DNA from: an uncultured Erysipelothrix sp.
GTDB taxonomy: Bacteria; Bacillota_I; Bacilli_A; Erysipelotrichales; Erysipelotrichaceae
NCBI GenBank assembly: GCA_947631935.1
Contig: CANRNG010000002.1
Location: forward strand, 1 to 64,000
Length of the DNA: 64,000 nt
Direction of reading: 5' to 3'
Notes under the pieces: generated by a model
The model's input: the letters and a program-made list of their open reading frames with translations, nothing else
Databases searched by the model: none
What the model was told of the DNA's origin: nothing
Made by a program: the position numbers and the translations under genes
Shown here: positions 42,856-53,588 of the stretch, piece after piece
How positions within the stretch are numbered: position 1 is the first letter of the stretch
Layout of the letters: every line of letters starts with the position of its first letter

Positions 42856-42897
42856 TAGTATTACCTCCAAACAATACAATTATAACACTAATTGCTC

Positions 42898-42926
42898 TTG
42901 AAAAGTAGCAGATTTCAACCTATAAT
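42898..42926 (+). promoter_or_regulatory. Promoter of nagB
   Basis: TTGAAA, 17-bp spacer, TATAAT. Confidence 0.65.
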
Positions 42927-42950
42927 TGAATAAGAACTTGGAGGAAAAAA

Positions 42951-43655
42951 ATGAAAAAAATTATCGTTAAAGATCAAATCGAAGGTGCTGAAAAAGGCTA
43001 CGAAATTATCAAAGAAGCACTGGACAATGGTTCACTCAATGTTATTGGACTTGCAACAGGCAGTACACCCATTAAGCTCTATGAACGCTTAAGAAATTCT
43101 GATATTGATTTTACCAACACAGTATCCGTTAATTTAGATGAATATGTTGGATTAGAACCCACACATGACCAAAGCTATAACTACTTTATGAAGGAAAATT
43201 TATTTGACGCAAAACCATTTAAAGTGTCATATCTACCCAACGGCAGTAATTTGGATGCAGAAGCTGAAAGCACGCATTACGAAAAATTACTCAAAGAAAA
43301 TCCAGTTGACTTACAGATTTTAGGAATTGGAACCAATGGTCATATTGGATTTAACGAACCCGGTTCAGCATTTGATTCAAGAACCCGTAAAGTTGAACTA
43401 ACCGAAGAAACCATTGAAGCAAACTCACGTTTCTTCGCATCTAAAGATGATGTTCCTACCCATGCCTATTCTATGGGAATTGGTACCATCTTAGACAGCA
43501 AGAAAATTTTACTCTTTGCTTATGGTGAAGAAAAAGCAGATGCAATCGCATCCTTCATTAATGGAGCTATTACAGAAGATCTACCTGCTTCAGCCCTAAA
43601 AAATCATAATGATGTTACCATCATCATGGATGAAGCAGCTGCTTCAAAACTATAA
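42951..43655 (+). CDS. nagB: Glucosamine-6-phosphate deaminase
   Basis: [50 protein letters not shown]. Confidence 0.95.
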   Translation: MKKIIVKDQIEGAEKGYEIIKEALDNGSLNVIGLATGSTPIKLYERLRNSDIDFTNTVSVNLDEYVGLEPTHDQSYNYFMKENLFDAKPFKVSYLPNGSNLDAEAESTHYEKLLKENPVDLQILGIGTNGHIGFNEPGSAFDSRTRKVELTEETIEANSRFFASKDDVPTHAYSMGIGTILDSKKILLFAYGEEKADAIASFINGAITEDLPASALKNHNDVTIIMDEAAASKL

Positions 43656-43662
43656 AAATGTA

Positions 43663-43688
43663 AAAAGTTGTGCCGAAACACAACTTTT
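43663..43688. terminator. Terminator between convergent nagB and DUF885 gene
   Basis: AAAAGTTGTG ccgaaa CACAACTTTT plus T-run. Confidence 0.7.
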
Positions 43689-43690
43689 TT

Positions 43691-45391
43691 TTAATCCAAA
43701 TATTGCTCCACTACATCAAATCGAGCGGATCCGATTTCCAATAATTTCTCATGGAATAAATAATCAGAATAATTATCCCACGAAGCTTTCGCTTCCTCTT
43801 TTAACATATTAATTTTAATACTCGAGACATAATACATTGGATAAACCGCAGGATGGGCAGCAATATAGACATACATTTCTGAAAAATCAGCTGCTGCTGC
43901 ACTGGCTGAAGCAAAACCCATATCTACTAAATAATCTTTCATTTCTTCTAAAGTCCATCCATCATAATGAATTCCAATATCAATCAAAACAGTGATGATT
44001 TGCGTGAGTTCTTGGTTCATGGCATACAGTTCCATAAAGTTTTCATCAGAGATATATTTAATGGCATAGGTTTCAACATAGTTGGCCCATCCTTCCGCAT
44101 TACCACTGACAGTTAAGATATTACGAATGGGGTGCGCACTTGTTTTTAAGTTGTAGTTAAACTGATACATATGCCCAGGAAAACCTTCATGCGCAAACAT
44201 GGTATAAAGTGCATTATTATACGCACCATTGATAAAGATATGTTGCTTCATCGAACTTTCATAATCCACGAAAGGCGTAAAGTAATAAGCAGGACTGGCC
44301 GACTCAGCCATGGATGGATCCACCGTATTAATATCATAATTCACCGCATCAATTTCAGGGAAATCCGCTTTAATCTCAACTTCTAAGAAATCCAACAAAG
44401 CCTTGCCATCTTCAAAATTGGGGTAAAAGTCGTCTTCATATAACTTATTAATTAAAGCCTCATCATAAGAAAATACTTCAATAATTTGAGATTGAAGCCT
44501 TTTTTGTAACAGCGACTTAATCTCCTTTACAGACATATCCAAGCCCGTATTTTGTTTCAAAAGATGCTCATAATATTTCGCACCATCTTTTTTATGAACC
44601 AAACCCGTTGTGGGTGCGGCCTTTATTTCAGAAAGCCTATCCGCTAAAAGTTTATAGCCTCCCGCAAATTTTTCATTCATCAAAATCGAATTTTGTTCTT
44701 TATATCCTTGGGTATCAAAATCAGCTTGATCCATTTTCTCATCAAACAATCGTTTTAAGAAATAATCATCTTTCATTGCTTCAGAAGCAGTGTTATCAGC
44801 CATATCGACAATCTTATCCAAGATTTCTTGACCATAACCCATATTTTTATCTTGACGCACAATCTCTAAATCTACATACATTTCTAAATATTCAGGTAAG
44901 GTATCTAAAAAATTAAAGTAACGTTCAACATCTTCTGCCGTTCTAAACTCATAAACCTCAAGATAGGTTGCGATATTGGCAATCATACTTCTAGCATAAC
45001 CCAAACGTTCACCTTCAGCATGGTAGTAATATAAATCATCATCCAAATAGCTTTTAAAAATTGAGACCAACACATCTCTATCAAGGGCTTCTTGGCCTTC
45101 TAAATCTTGATAAGCATCCAACATTTTAATGGAAGACTGATAAAATTCTTTGGATTCTTGATATTCTTCTAAAGTATTAAAACCAAGAACGTACATCCCT
45201 GGTTCAATATTAAAGGTAGTGGGGTCATTAAAAATTAAATTGATCCCCAAATCTTCTGGATCAATGACTTCCACCAACAAGCTATCGAGATACTCTTGAA
45301 AGGAAAGTTCTAAAACAATTTCAGGCTCCTTAGAAACACATCCAGTTAATACAAGGAATCCCATTAAAAATATAATTAATATTTTTTTCAT
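43691..45391 (-). CDS. DUF885-family lipoprotein (putative metallopeptidase)
   Basis: Lipobox LVLTGC; AHEGFPGHMYQF zinc-binding motif. Confidence 0.8.
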   Translation of the reverse strand: MKKILIIFLMGFLVLTGCVSKEPEIVLELSFQEYLDSLLVEVIDPEDLGINLIFNDPTTFNIEPGMYVLGFNTLEEYQESKEFYQSSIKMLDAYQDLEGQEALDRDVLVSIFKSYLDDDLYYYHAEGERLGYARSMIANIATYLEVYEFRTAEDVERYFNFLDTLPEYLEMYVDLEIVRQDKNMGYGQEILDKIVDMADNTASEAMKDDYFLKRLFDEKMDQADFDTQGYKEQNSILMNEKFAGGYKLLADRLSEIKAAPTTGLVHKKDGAKYYEHLLKQNTGLDMSVKEIKSLLQKRLQSQIIEVFSYDEALINKLYEDDFYPNFEDGKALLDFLEVEIKADFPEIDAVNYDINTVDPSMAESASPAYYFTPFVDYESSMKQHIFINGAYNNALYTMFAHEGFPGHMYQFNYNLKTSAHPIRNILTVSGNAEGWANYVETYAIKYISDENFMELYAMNQELTQIITVLIDIGIHYDGWTLEEMKDYLVDMGFASASAAAADFSEMYVYIAAHPAVYPMYYVSSIKINMLKEEAKASWDNYSDYLFHEKLLEIGSARFDVVEQYLD

Positions 45392-45397
45392 ATAAAC

Positions 45398-45961
45398 CTA
45401 CGCATCAGTTTCTGTTTCAGTCTCTTCTATTTCATCTGTTTCATCAGGTTCTACTACTTCTTGTGCATTATAATCCAATTCAAACTCAAAAAATTCTTTA
45501 AAAGTGTCCAACTTGGTGTAATTTTGCCAAGTTACCATGACTTGAATTGAAAGTGCAGGTTCTGTCAGTTTTTGTCTTACCAATACTGCGCCTTCTCGAT
45601 AATTTTTGTCTGTTCGGACTTGATTTGGGATCATGTTAAACCGTGCATCAAAGATACCAACTGAAGGCAACATACGATCAAATTCATCAAAACGTTCACG
45701 ATTTTCAATCACCATGATTTTCACATCATACATGGCAATCTTGGGTTCATCTACCACGACATAGTATTCATAACCCTCGCTGGTTTTTTCGATTTCAGCT
45801 TCTATACTAAAATTTCTAGAGCTTGATAAATACGTCGTTTCATTGATGATTGAATTCCAATAAAGCTCATACTGTAAAAGTGCATCTGCATCGATTTTAT
45901 CTTGGTTACTACACCCAACTAAAAGCAATATAGTTAAACATGACAAGATTATTTTTTTCAT
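45398..45961 (-). CDS. Lipoprotein of unknown function
   Basis: MKKIILSCLTILLLVGCSNQDK lipobox. Confidence 0.65.
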   Translation of the reverse strand: MKKIILSCLTILLLVGCSNQDKIDADALLQYELYWNSIINETTYLSSSRNFSIEAEIEKTSEGYEYYVVVDEPKIAMYDVKIMVIENRERFDEFDRMLPSVGIFDARFNMIPNQVRTDKNYREGAVLVRQKLTEPALSIQVMVTWQNYTKLDTFKEFFEFELDYNAQEVVEPDETDEIEETETETDA

Positions 45962-45971
45962 AAGTACCACC

Positions 45972-47222
45972 TTAGTTTACGTGATTGATAACATGGTAAG
46001 ATTTTTTACCACGACGAATTACAGTTACTTTACCTTCAATTGCACGCTCTTGATTGACTATATGATCCGAATCATCCATGAGTTCACCATTCAATCGAAT
46101 GGCATTGTTGGAAATGAGTTGACGTGCTTCTCTTTTAGAAGGTGCAATCTTGGCTTCAACCAACAAGTCCACTAAAGGCATAGATTCACTTAACTCAAAG
46201 CCTTCTGACCCTTCAAATAACATTTCAATCTGATCCAACGATAGATTTTGAATATCTCCTGAAAAGAAGGCATCCGTAAGATTTAAACTCAACTCCAAAC
46301 CTTTTTCACCATGAACCAAAATCGTCATTTCTTTGGCCAATTCTTTTTGGGCCAATCGTAAATGAGGTGCCTCCAAGAATGCTTTCTCAATTTCTAAAAT
46401 CTCTTCTTTTGATTTTAAACTTAAGCGCTTGGTAAAGTTCATAATATCATCGTCTGAAGTATTGATGAAAAATTGATAGAAGGCATAAGGAGATGTTAAT
46501 TTGGAATCAAGCCAAATATTTTGGCCTTCACTTTTACCAAACTTTGTACCATCTGCCTTGGTAATGAGTGGAGAAGTTACCCCAAAAACAGAGGCTTCAT
46601 GGCCATGGATTTTACGAATTAAATCGGTTCCACTAACCAAATTACCCCACTGGTCACTACCCCCAATTTGAACTTTTACGCCATAATCTTGATAAAGATG
46701 GTTAAAGTCAATGGCTTGAAGTAAGGTATAGGAAAACTCCGTAAAAGAAATTCCTGTTTCCAATCGACTCGCAACCGTATCCTTTGCGATCATATTTCCA
46801 ACCGAGAAAAATTTACCATAGTCTCTAAGAAAATCTAAAACTGTTAAATCTTTTAACCAAGTGTAGTTATTAATAACTTGAACAGGATTGTTGTCAGAAG
46901 TTAAGATACTTTCAATTTGCTGAGCGATTCCCGCCACATTTTCTTGAAGTTGCGTATCATTTAAAAGCTGTCTTTCAGTTGTGGGACGTGGATCACCAAT
47001 CATTCCAGTTCCCCCACCAATAAGTGCCAGCGGTTGATGGCCTTCTTTTTGGTAACGTTTCAACAAAATCAATTGTTGTAGATGCCCAATATGAAGTGAC
47101 GTCGCTGTGGGATCAAATCCACAATACAAGCGCGTTGGCTCTTTTAACTGCGCCTTAAGTCCTTCTAAATTGGTTACATCTTTAATTAAATTTCGCCACT
47201 GTAATTCTTCGATAAATTTCAT
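45972..47222 (-). CDS. tyrS: Tyrosyl-tRNA synthetase
   Basis: YCGFDPTATSLHIGHL, KFGKSEGQNIWLD, C-terminal S4 domain. Confidence 0.96.
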   Translation of the reverse strand: MKFIEELQWRNLIKDVTNLEGLKAQLKEPTRLYCGFDPTATSLHIGHLQQLILLKRYQKEGHQPLALIGGGTGMIGDPRPTTERQLLNDTQLQENVAGIAQQIESILTSDNNPVQVINNYTWLKDLTVLDFLRDYGKFFSVGNMIAKDTVASRLETGISFTEFSYTLLQAIDFNHLYQDYGVKVQIGGSDQWGNLVSGTDLIRKIHGHEASVFGVTSPLITKADGTKFGKSEGQNIWLDSKLTSPYAFYQFFINTSDDDIMNFTKRLSLKSKEEILEIEKAFLEAPHLRLAQKELAKEMTILVHGEKGLELSLNLTDAFFSGDIQNLSLDQIEMLFEGSEGFELSESMPLVDLLVEAKIAPSKREARQLISNNAIRLNGELMDDSDHIVNQERAIEGKVTVIRRGKKSYHVINHVN

Positions 47223-47234
47223 TTTAATCTCCTT

Positions 47235-48479
47235 TTAATTTTCAAGTGCCATCTTAATTTTCAAATAATTCCTTTGAATTAAATCTAAAATAATGGTATT
47301 TGCCAAATGGATGGTTGAATCATAAGGTGTGATACCATTTTGAATGTTGAATTGATGCATTTCAATCCATTTTTCTTCCTTATGAACCAAGTTTTTGGCC
47401 AAAAACTGGGCTTTTAACAAATTCGTTTTTTCACTTTTTATAATAATAGAATAATCATCATAGCGACTGATTATATATAATAAAGTCGCTTCAACAGAAT
47501 GGTTTTTTTGATAAAACGGAATAAAGTTATGAAACAAAGGTCTCATACCACTTTCACAAATCGCATATCGTTTTAATTCCAAGGTATTTAATTTTCCAAG
47601 TGAACCCTTTAAAGATTCATATACCCGCTTAATTTGATGGGTAATATCACGATAACCACTGGATTTCACAAGACCAATCAAAACCAATGTGCTCATAAAA
47701 ATAGGATATTGAAATGAGCTTTGTGTTAGCAGTGTGTGTTGAATTTCAGAATCAATTTTATTTTGTAAATCCAATATATTTTTATCACTGTTTAAATTAA
47801 ATGAAAGTATTTTAGAAACATTTTTCTGAAACGCTCTCAATAGATAGATAAATCTCTCATAATTCATTTGAAAGTTAACATCCGAGTGATTGGGTCCATA
47901 AACGCCCATACCAAAATCCTTGGTAAAGGCTGCAACATAGCCATAACTTAAAATACTAGATAGAATCAAATTTTTATCTGAATTTAGAATATACTTTTCA
48001 ACCGATCCCACAAATTGTTCCAAATACATGGGATCATCATTGATGGTATTTAAAACATCTACCAATGGTTTATTCAAAAAACTATCCATGCGTTCTTTGC
48101 CATTCAAATTGGAGCGTGTTACGGCTTCCCCTTTTGAATAGACTTCAGTTTGAATCGCAAATCCAAGAGGATGATAATCTTCATAATGAATCATTGTATT
48201 TTTAATGGCTTTTGCGTCTTGATCCAAATTGATATAAAAAATCAATCCATCTGCGTCAAAGGTATAAGACCAAGAATCTAAAATATAGCGATCCCACAAC
48301 TCAAAAAAAACAGAAATTACAGCATAAGAAACAGCATGATGTTGCCTGTTTACGCCCCCAAAAGCACCTCCCAAGACCAAGAGTGTTTCACTTTGGTTTT
48401 GAGCCATACTACGGATAATTTCTGATCGTTTTTCTCTAAGCTTATCAATCGAATCTGATGATAAAGGAACAATATGCAT
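47235..48479 (-). CDS. Diverged CitX-CitG-like fusion (citrate lyase prosthetic-group biosynthesis homologue), function uncertain
   Basis: CitX-like HPLGFAIQTEVYSKGEAVTRS; CitG-like GVYGPNHSDVNFQMNYERFIYLL and TQSSFQYPIFMSTLVLIGLVKSSG; no citrate lyase genes in window. Confidence 0.45.
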   Translation of the reverse strand: MHIVPLSSDSIDKLREKRSEIIRSMAQNQSETLLVLGGAFGGVNRQHHAVSYAVISVFFELWDRYILDSWSYTFDADGLIFYINLDQDAKAIKNTMIHYEDYHPLGFAIQTEVYSKGEAVTRSNLNGKERMDSFLNKPLVDVLNTINDDPMYLEQFVGSVEKYILNSDKNLILSSILSYGYVAAFTKDFGMGVYGPNHSDVNFQMNYERFIYLLRAFQKNVSKILSFNLNSDKNILDLQNKIDSEIQHTLLTQSSFQYPIFMSTLVLIGLVKSSGYRDITHQIKRVYESLKGSLGKLNTLELKRYAICESGMRPLFHNFIPFYQKNHSVEATLLYIISRYDDYSIIIKSEKTNLLKAQFLAKNLVHKEEKWIEMHQFNIQNGITPYDSTIHLANTIILDLIQRNYLKIKMALEN

Positions 48480-48558
48480 AGTCTACCTCTTTCCTTACTC
48501 TATTTTAACACATAAGGCATAATATTTCACAAGATAATTGATTATCAAAGCACAAAAA

Positions 48559-48640
48559 AAATTGAGTGGAGACTCAATTTCTTAATGCATCCTTAGGATG
48601 CGGTGGAGAAGAAATATTGTAAACTTTATTTACACTCTAA
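48559..48640 (-). ncRNA. Candidate small RNA / structured terminator element
   Basis: Minus strand: ATTTCTT...GCATCC taa GGATGC...AAGAAAT stem, then AAATTGAGT CTCC ACTCAATTTTTTTT terminator. Confidence 0.35.
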
Positions 48641-48708
48641 TAATAACCCATCTATAAGCTGTATAAGTGATGTGTATATGATAGAATTATGAAAAATATG
48701 TGAAACAA

Positions 48709-48735
48709 AAAAGAGTGCTTACCACCACTCTTTTT
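48709..48735. terminator. Bidirectional terminator downstream of MFS gene
   Basis: AAAGAGTG cttaccac CACTCTTTTTT. Confidence 0.6.
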
Positions 48736-48851
48736 TGCATATATAAATAAAGGAAAAGAATATGAAACAAAGGTCTCATTTTCTGTAGATTGGTTCTACA
48801 TATACATCTTAAATAATAACTATGGGCTTAGCTTGATAGACTGATGTTAAA

Positions 48852-49997
48852 TTATGTGATGTTAGTTGGTTTATAGATGCTCATCACAAGTATGGGCAAT
48901 AGGGTAAACAGTCCCAACCCCATTACAATCAATCGAATTGGGAATATTTCTCCCAAAAAACCTGTCATAATGGGGGATAAAATTGCTGCAAATCCACCGG
49001 TAAACGCAACAGAAACAAGTTGCCCCGAGGACCTTAAATGGATAGGACTTTCATTTAAAAACAATTCTTTTTGACTCATCAATAGAAACGGAAACGAAAT
49101 CATTTGAAGTGATGATAAAACAAACATCATATTGAGTTGATCAAAGACACCATAAAGCACAAATCTCAGACCCAAGAAAAATGTTCCCACCAACATCATC
49201 CGTTTGCCACCAATTTTAGCTAAAAACACACCCCCAAAAACCATCAAGGGTATTTCACTGAGTGCTTGAATAAACCAACGCAAACCAACATCCCCTTCAG
49301 TCCCATTTAAATGTAGGATATAATCCGTAACGGAAACAGAGTCTGCATTTTGAATAATCCAGGAAAGTGTATAGGCAATGATGAGAAGCAAATAATTTTT
49401 ATTATGAAAGAGTACTTTCAAATCTTTAAATCGGATGCTTTCTTTCGCTTCCTTAGTTGCATCCTCTAGAATCAACGAAAGCAATACAACTCCAAGGTTT
49501 GCGACAACAGACAACCACATCATGGCTGTATAGCCATGAACCACAATAACCTGACCCGCAAAATAGGATGAGATCGCCCATCCCATGGAACCAAAGCTTC
49601 GAATTTTACCAAAATGGCGATACATGCCATCCACTTCTATGACCCAGGTTTCAAGAATATTCCCTGCGATACGAATTAATGCCAATGTATTTCCCATTAA
49701 AAATAAATGCACCCAGAAGTGTTTTCCATTTAAAACAAAAGTCATGATAGAAAAACCCACTAAAATAATGGTTGCGTAAATCATGATTTTCTTTAAAGTT
49801 TGGTGCTTATCAGCCAAATAACCCACGTAAAACTGCGCAACCATGGCAATGAGTGCTTGAGCGGCTATAATTAAACCCCTTTGACTGGATGAATATCCGA
49901 TTTCAGTTAAGTACGGAATGGCTTGGGTATTGATCATGGCGTGGGCCACAAAAGCCACAAACATCAATACACAAAAACTATACAATTGTTTTTTCAA
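48852..49997 (-). CDS. Major facilitator superfamily transporter
   Basis: 12 TM; GYLADKHQTLKK loop motif. Confidence 0.8.
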   Translation of the reverse strand: MKKQLYSFCVLMFVAFVAHAMINTQAIPYLTEIGYSSSQRGLIIAAQALIAMVAQFYVGYLADKHQTLKKIMIYATIILVGFSIMTFVLNGKHFWVHLFLMGNTLALIRIAGNILETWVIEVDGMYRHFGKIRSFGSMGWAISSYFAGQVIVVHGYTAMMWLSVVANLGVVLLSLILEDATKEAKESIRFKDLKVLFHNKNYLLLIIAYTLSWIIQNADSVSVTDYILHLNGTEGDVGLRWFIQALSEIPLMVFGGVFLAKIGGKRMMLVGTFFLGLRFVLYGVFDQLNMMFVLSSLQMISFPFLLMSQKELFLNESPIHLRSSGQLVSVAFTGGFAAILSPIMTGFLGEIFPIRLIVMGLGLFTLLPILVMSIYKPTNIT

Positions 49998-49999
49998 AA

Positions 50000-50545
50000 T
50001 TACCTCTCTTCTTCTGTGATTATCACATCACAAGCAACATCTAATGTTGATTGAAAATTAAAATCCACTTTTTGCATCGCAAATGCAAGGCCCACTTTAA
50101 GCCCCTTTGTTTTGACTAGAAATTGATCGTAGTAACCTTTACCATATCCCACACGATAGCCTTTTTCATTAAAGGCCAATAAAGGCACAAAGATTAAGTC
50201 AAAATCGACTGCTTGATATTCTAAATGGGTTGTGGGTTCTAAAACATTGAAATGACCCTTAGATAAATCATTAAAACTTTCGATTCTAAAGAATTTCATG
50301 GTGCCTTGATCAATCTTGGGGCAACACACAACCTTCCCTTCATCTAGTAATGTTTTAATAAACTTATGGGTATCTACCTCTGTATTAAATGACACAAAAA
50401 CAGCAATAACTTCTTTATCTTGAGCAATCTCAAGTGCTTTTGAATAAATCAAAGCTTCTTTATCCAAACGGTTATCCAGTTCTTGTCTTTTAACCATCAT
50501 TGTTTTACGTATTTCTTTTTTATCCAACAGAACCCTCCATCTCAA
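50000..50545 (-). CDS. 5-formyltetrahydrofolate cyclo-ligase
   Basis: [26 protein letters not shown]. Confidence 0.9.
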   Translation of the reverse strand: MRWRVLLDKKEIRKTMMVKRQELDNRLDKEALIYSKALEIAQDKEVIAVFVSFNTEVDTHKFIKTLLDEGKVVCCPKIDQGTMKFFRIESFNDLSKGHFNVLEPTTHLEYQAVDFDLIFVPLLAFNEKGYRVGYGKGYYDQFLVKTKGLKVGLAFAMQKVDFNFQSTLDVACDVIITEEER

Positions 50546-51944
50546 GCTTCATGAGTTGATTGAGTTCTACCGCATACTCCATGGGTAACTCTCGGGTGAA
50601 AGGTTCCAGAAATCCCAATATAATTGTTTCAGCTGCTTGTTCTTCTGTAAGACCCCGACTCATCAAATAAAAGAGTTCATCTTCGGAAATCTTAGAAACG
50701 GCAGCTTCATGTTCAAGTATGGAATCGGGTGTATCTATAATATTAACTGGCATCGTATCACTTTTAGAAAGTGGATCAAGAATTAAAGTATCACATTCAA
50801 CTTTGGTTTTGGCATTTTTCGCCCGTTCATCATGATGCACAATACCCCGATAATGAACTTCACCCCCATTTCTTGAAACTGATTTAGAAATAATGGTACT
50901 TTGCGTATTGGGCGCTTGGTGATACATTTTGGCACCCGTATCTTGAATTTGCCCCTTTCCTGCTACTGCAATGGTTACAGTCATGGCCTTGGCGCTGTCT
51001 CCTTTTAAAATACAGGATGGGTATTTCATAGTTCGATAAGAACCAATATTACCATCAATCCACTCCATCAAACCATTCGCATCAACCGATGCACGCTTGG
51101 TGACCAGGTTATAGACATTGTGAGACCAGTTTTGAATGGTCGTATAGCGACATTTTGCGTTTTCATGCACAAATATCTCTACCACAGCTGCATGCATGGC
51201 ATGGTCTGAATAAATGGGTGCTGTACAGCCTTCAACATAATGTACTTCAGCCCCTTCATCCACAATAATCAAGGTTCTTTCAAACTGTCCCATCGCCTGT
51301 GCATTGATTCTAAAATAAGATTGTAAAGGTTTATCCAGTTTAACCCCTTTGGGTACATAAATGAAACTACCTCCTGACCAAACAGCGGTATTCAGGGCAG
51401 AAAATTTATTATCATCAAAAGGCACCAAGGTACCAAAATATTCTTTCACCAGATCAGGGAATTTTTTTAAAGCAGAATCCATATCATAGAAATGGACCCC
51501 CTTTTCAACTACTTCTTTTATAACATTGCGATAAACCATTTCAGAATCATATTGCGTTGCAATCCCACTTAAAAACTTGGCTTCTGCCTCTGGAATTCCC
51601 AGTTTATCAAAAGTATCACGAATGGTTTGAGGCACATCCTCCCAACGACGCTCCATTTTATCCGATGCTTTCAAATAATAAATATAATCATCGAAATTAA
51701 TCTTTGATAAATCACTACCCCACGTAGGCATCTCTCTTTCAACAAAGTGATGGTACGCTTCCAGGCGTTTTTCAAGCATCCACTGTGGTTCATTTTTAAG
51801 ACGTGATATCTCTTTAACGATAGATTCACTCAATCCTTTATCAAATTGAACAACCGCCTCAATATCATCCTTAAACCCATACGCATACGAAGTGCTGGGA
51901 AGACGATCTAAATCTGATATTTTATCATTTGACATACGTTTCAC
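50520..51944 (-). CDS. sufB: Fe-S cluster assembly protein SufB
   Basis: [51 protein letters not shown]. Confidence 0.96.
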   Translation of the reverse strand: MKRMSNDKISDLDRLPSTSYAYGFKDDIEAVVQFDKGLSESIVKEISRLKNEPQWMLEKRLEAYHHFVEREMPTWGSDLSKINFDDYIYYLKASDKMERRWEDVPQTIRDTFDKLGIPEAEAKFLSGIATQYDSEMVYRNVIKEVVEKGVHFYDMDSALKKFPDLVKEYFGTLVPFDDNKFSALNTAVWSGGSFIYVPKGVKLDKPLQSYFRINAQAMGQFERTLIIVDEGAEVHYVEGCTAPIYSDHAMHAAVVEIFVHENAKCRYTTIQNWSHNVYNLVTKRASVDANGLMEWIDGNIGSYRTMKYPSCILKGDSAKAMTVTIAVAGKGQIQDTGAKMYHQAPNTQSTIISKSVSRNGGEVHYRGIVHHDERAKNAKTKVECDTLILDPLSKSDTMPVNIIDTPDSILEHEAAVSKISEDELFYLMSRGLTEEQAAETIILGFLEPFTRELPMEYAVELNQLMKLEMEGSVG

Positions 51945-52368
51945 CTACCTCATTTAAAACAAACCGCAATCCACGCCATCCCAAAGTCGCACATTGAATG
52001 CGATTGGCCTGACGACCCAAATTTTGAAAGACAACAGCTTCCTTCAATAAATCTTCATCAAAATCTTCCAACCCAATCATATGGTCATAGGCATCTAAAA
52101 GAGCAAAAGCTTCTTTTAATGTCTTATGCATCATGAGTTCAGTCATAATAGAAGTACTCGACATGGAGATGGTACAACCCGTCCCTTCAAAAGCGATATC
52201 TTCAATCACGCCTTCTCTAACTTTAACATAAACCGTAATATCATCAATACAGGAATCACTGTCCATATGTTTATGGGGATAGCTGGCTTCTTCTCGTTTA
52301 TTTCTAGGATTTTCGTAGTGATCCATAATAATTTGACGATGAAACATCGGATTTTTTAACATACGCAT
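51925..52368 (-). CDS. sufU: Fe-S scaffold/sulfur-transfer protein SufU
   Basis: [34 protein letters not shown]. Confidence 0.92.
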   Translation of the reverse strand: MRMLKNPMFHRQIIMDHYENPRNKREEASYPHKHMDSDSCIDDITVYVKVREGVIEDIAFEGTGCTISMSSTSIMTELMMHKTLKEAFALLDAYDHMIGLEDFDEDLLKEAVVFQNLGRQANRIQCATLGWRGLRFVLNEVGETYVK

Positions 52369-52379
52369 CCCTTCCTTTA

Positions 52380-53588
52380 CTAAATATATAAATCAATTGT
52401 TTTTTCTAAGGTAATATCTTGAATCACAGCGATAAACTTATCGATATCTTCAATGGTATTATAAATAGATAAAGATATTCTTATGGAACTTTCAGTTTCT
52501 AAAACACCTTGAATTAACTTAGCACAATGATTGCCACTGCGTACATTAATATGATGGGCATTGAGATAAAAAGCCACATCTTGAGATGGAATATCTTTTA
52601 CATTGAATGAAACAATCCCCACCTCTGTATAAGGGTTATAAATAAGGATATGATCCATTTGATTCAATGCTTTCAGTAAATAATTTCTTAAAAAGACCTC
52701 ATGTTGATGAATGGCATCCAAACCCAAATCATCGATAAAATCCAAAGCAGCCCCCAAGCCTAAAACACCTTCTAAGTTGGGTGTTCCCGATTCAAACCTA
52801 AATGGAATATCTTTGAGTGTCACATTTCCCAAAATATCAAAACGGGCATTGGATCCACCGCCATAATGAAGCGGGATCATTTTTTCATAGTGTTTTTTCT
52901 TAGAAATTAAAACCCCCACCCCTGAAGGCCCAAACATTTTATGGGCGGAAAAACAAAAGAAATCAGGATTCAACGCCTTTAAGTCAATGTCAAAATGGCC
53001 CACCGATTGTGCACCATCGACACAAAGATAAGTTTGGTATTTTTGCGTCAACTTGGATATGGCCGCAATGTCTTGAATGACCCCTACCACATTGGATACA
53101 TGGGCCAATGACATCAGCTTTACACCTTTTTTAAGATGACTCTCCAAGATATCTAAATCTACTTTTCCTGCCACCAGTTTCATAAACTCAACTTTAGCCC
53201 CTGTTTCTTCCGCGATTTTATACCATGGCAAAAGATTGGAAGCATGTTCTGCTTCATTAACCAAAATAACATCATTTTCTTGCAATTTGTCTTTTAAAAA
53301 TCCAGTAGCCACCATATTTAAGGATTCACTGGCATTTTTGGTGAACACCACATCTTCCACACCCACATTGAAAAACTTGGCGAGATGGGCTCTAACCCCC
53401 TCATACATCTTTTCAGTTTGAGTGGAAGTATCATATTCTCCCCGATGAATATTGGAACTTAAATTTGTATAAAAATACATCACACGGTCTATCACTGCCT
53501 GTGGTTTTAGGCTCGTCGCCGCAGAATCAAAATAAACAACCTCAGGATTGTTTTTTAAGTATGGGAATTGGTTTCTAACATCTTTCAT
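52380..53588 (-). CDS. sufS: Cysteine desulfurase SufS
   Basis: VYFDSAATSLKPQAVIDRV, FSAHKMFGPSGVGVL, VRSGNHCAKL. Confidence 0.95.
   Translation of the reverse strand: MKDVRNQFPYLKNNPEVVYFDSAATSLKPQAVIDRVMYFYTNLSSNIHRGEYDTSTQTEKMYEGVRAHLAKFFNVGVEDVVFTKNASESLNMVATGFLKDKLQENDVILVNEAEHASNLLPWYKIAEETGAKVEFMKLVAGKVDLDILESHLKKGVKLMSLAHVSNVVGVIQDIAAISKLTQKYQTYLCVDGAQSVGHFDIDLKALNPDFFCFSAHKMFGPSGVGVLISKKKHYEKMIPLHYGGGSNARFDILGNVTLKDIPFRFESGTPNLEGVLGLGAALDFIDDLGLDAIHQHEVFLRNYLLKALNQMDHILIYNPYTEVGIVSFNVKDIPSQDVAFYLNAHHINVRSGNHCAKLIQGVLETESSIRISLSIYNTIEDIDKFIAVIQDITLEKTIDLYI

Noticed and set aside
48481-48720. T-box leader upstream of the citXG-like/tyrS operon
   Set aside because: Checked the minus strand for an AGGGTGGNACCGCG-like T-box and a tyrosine specifier context; only an independent terminator hairpin was found, and a plausible promoter lies downstream of it.
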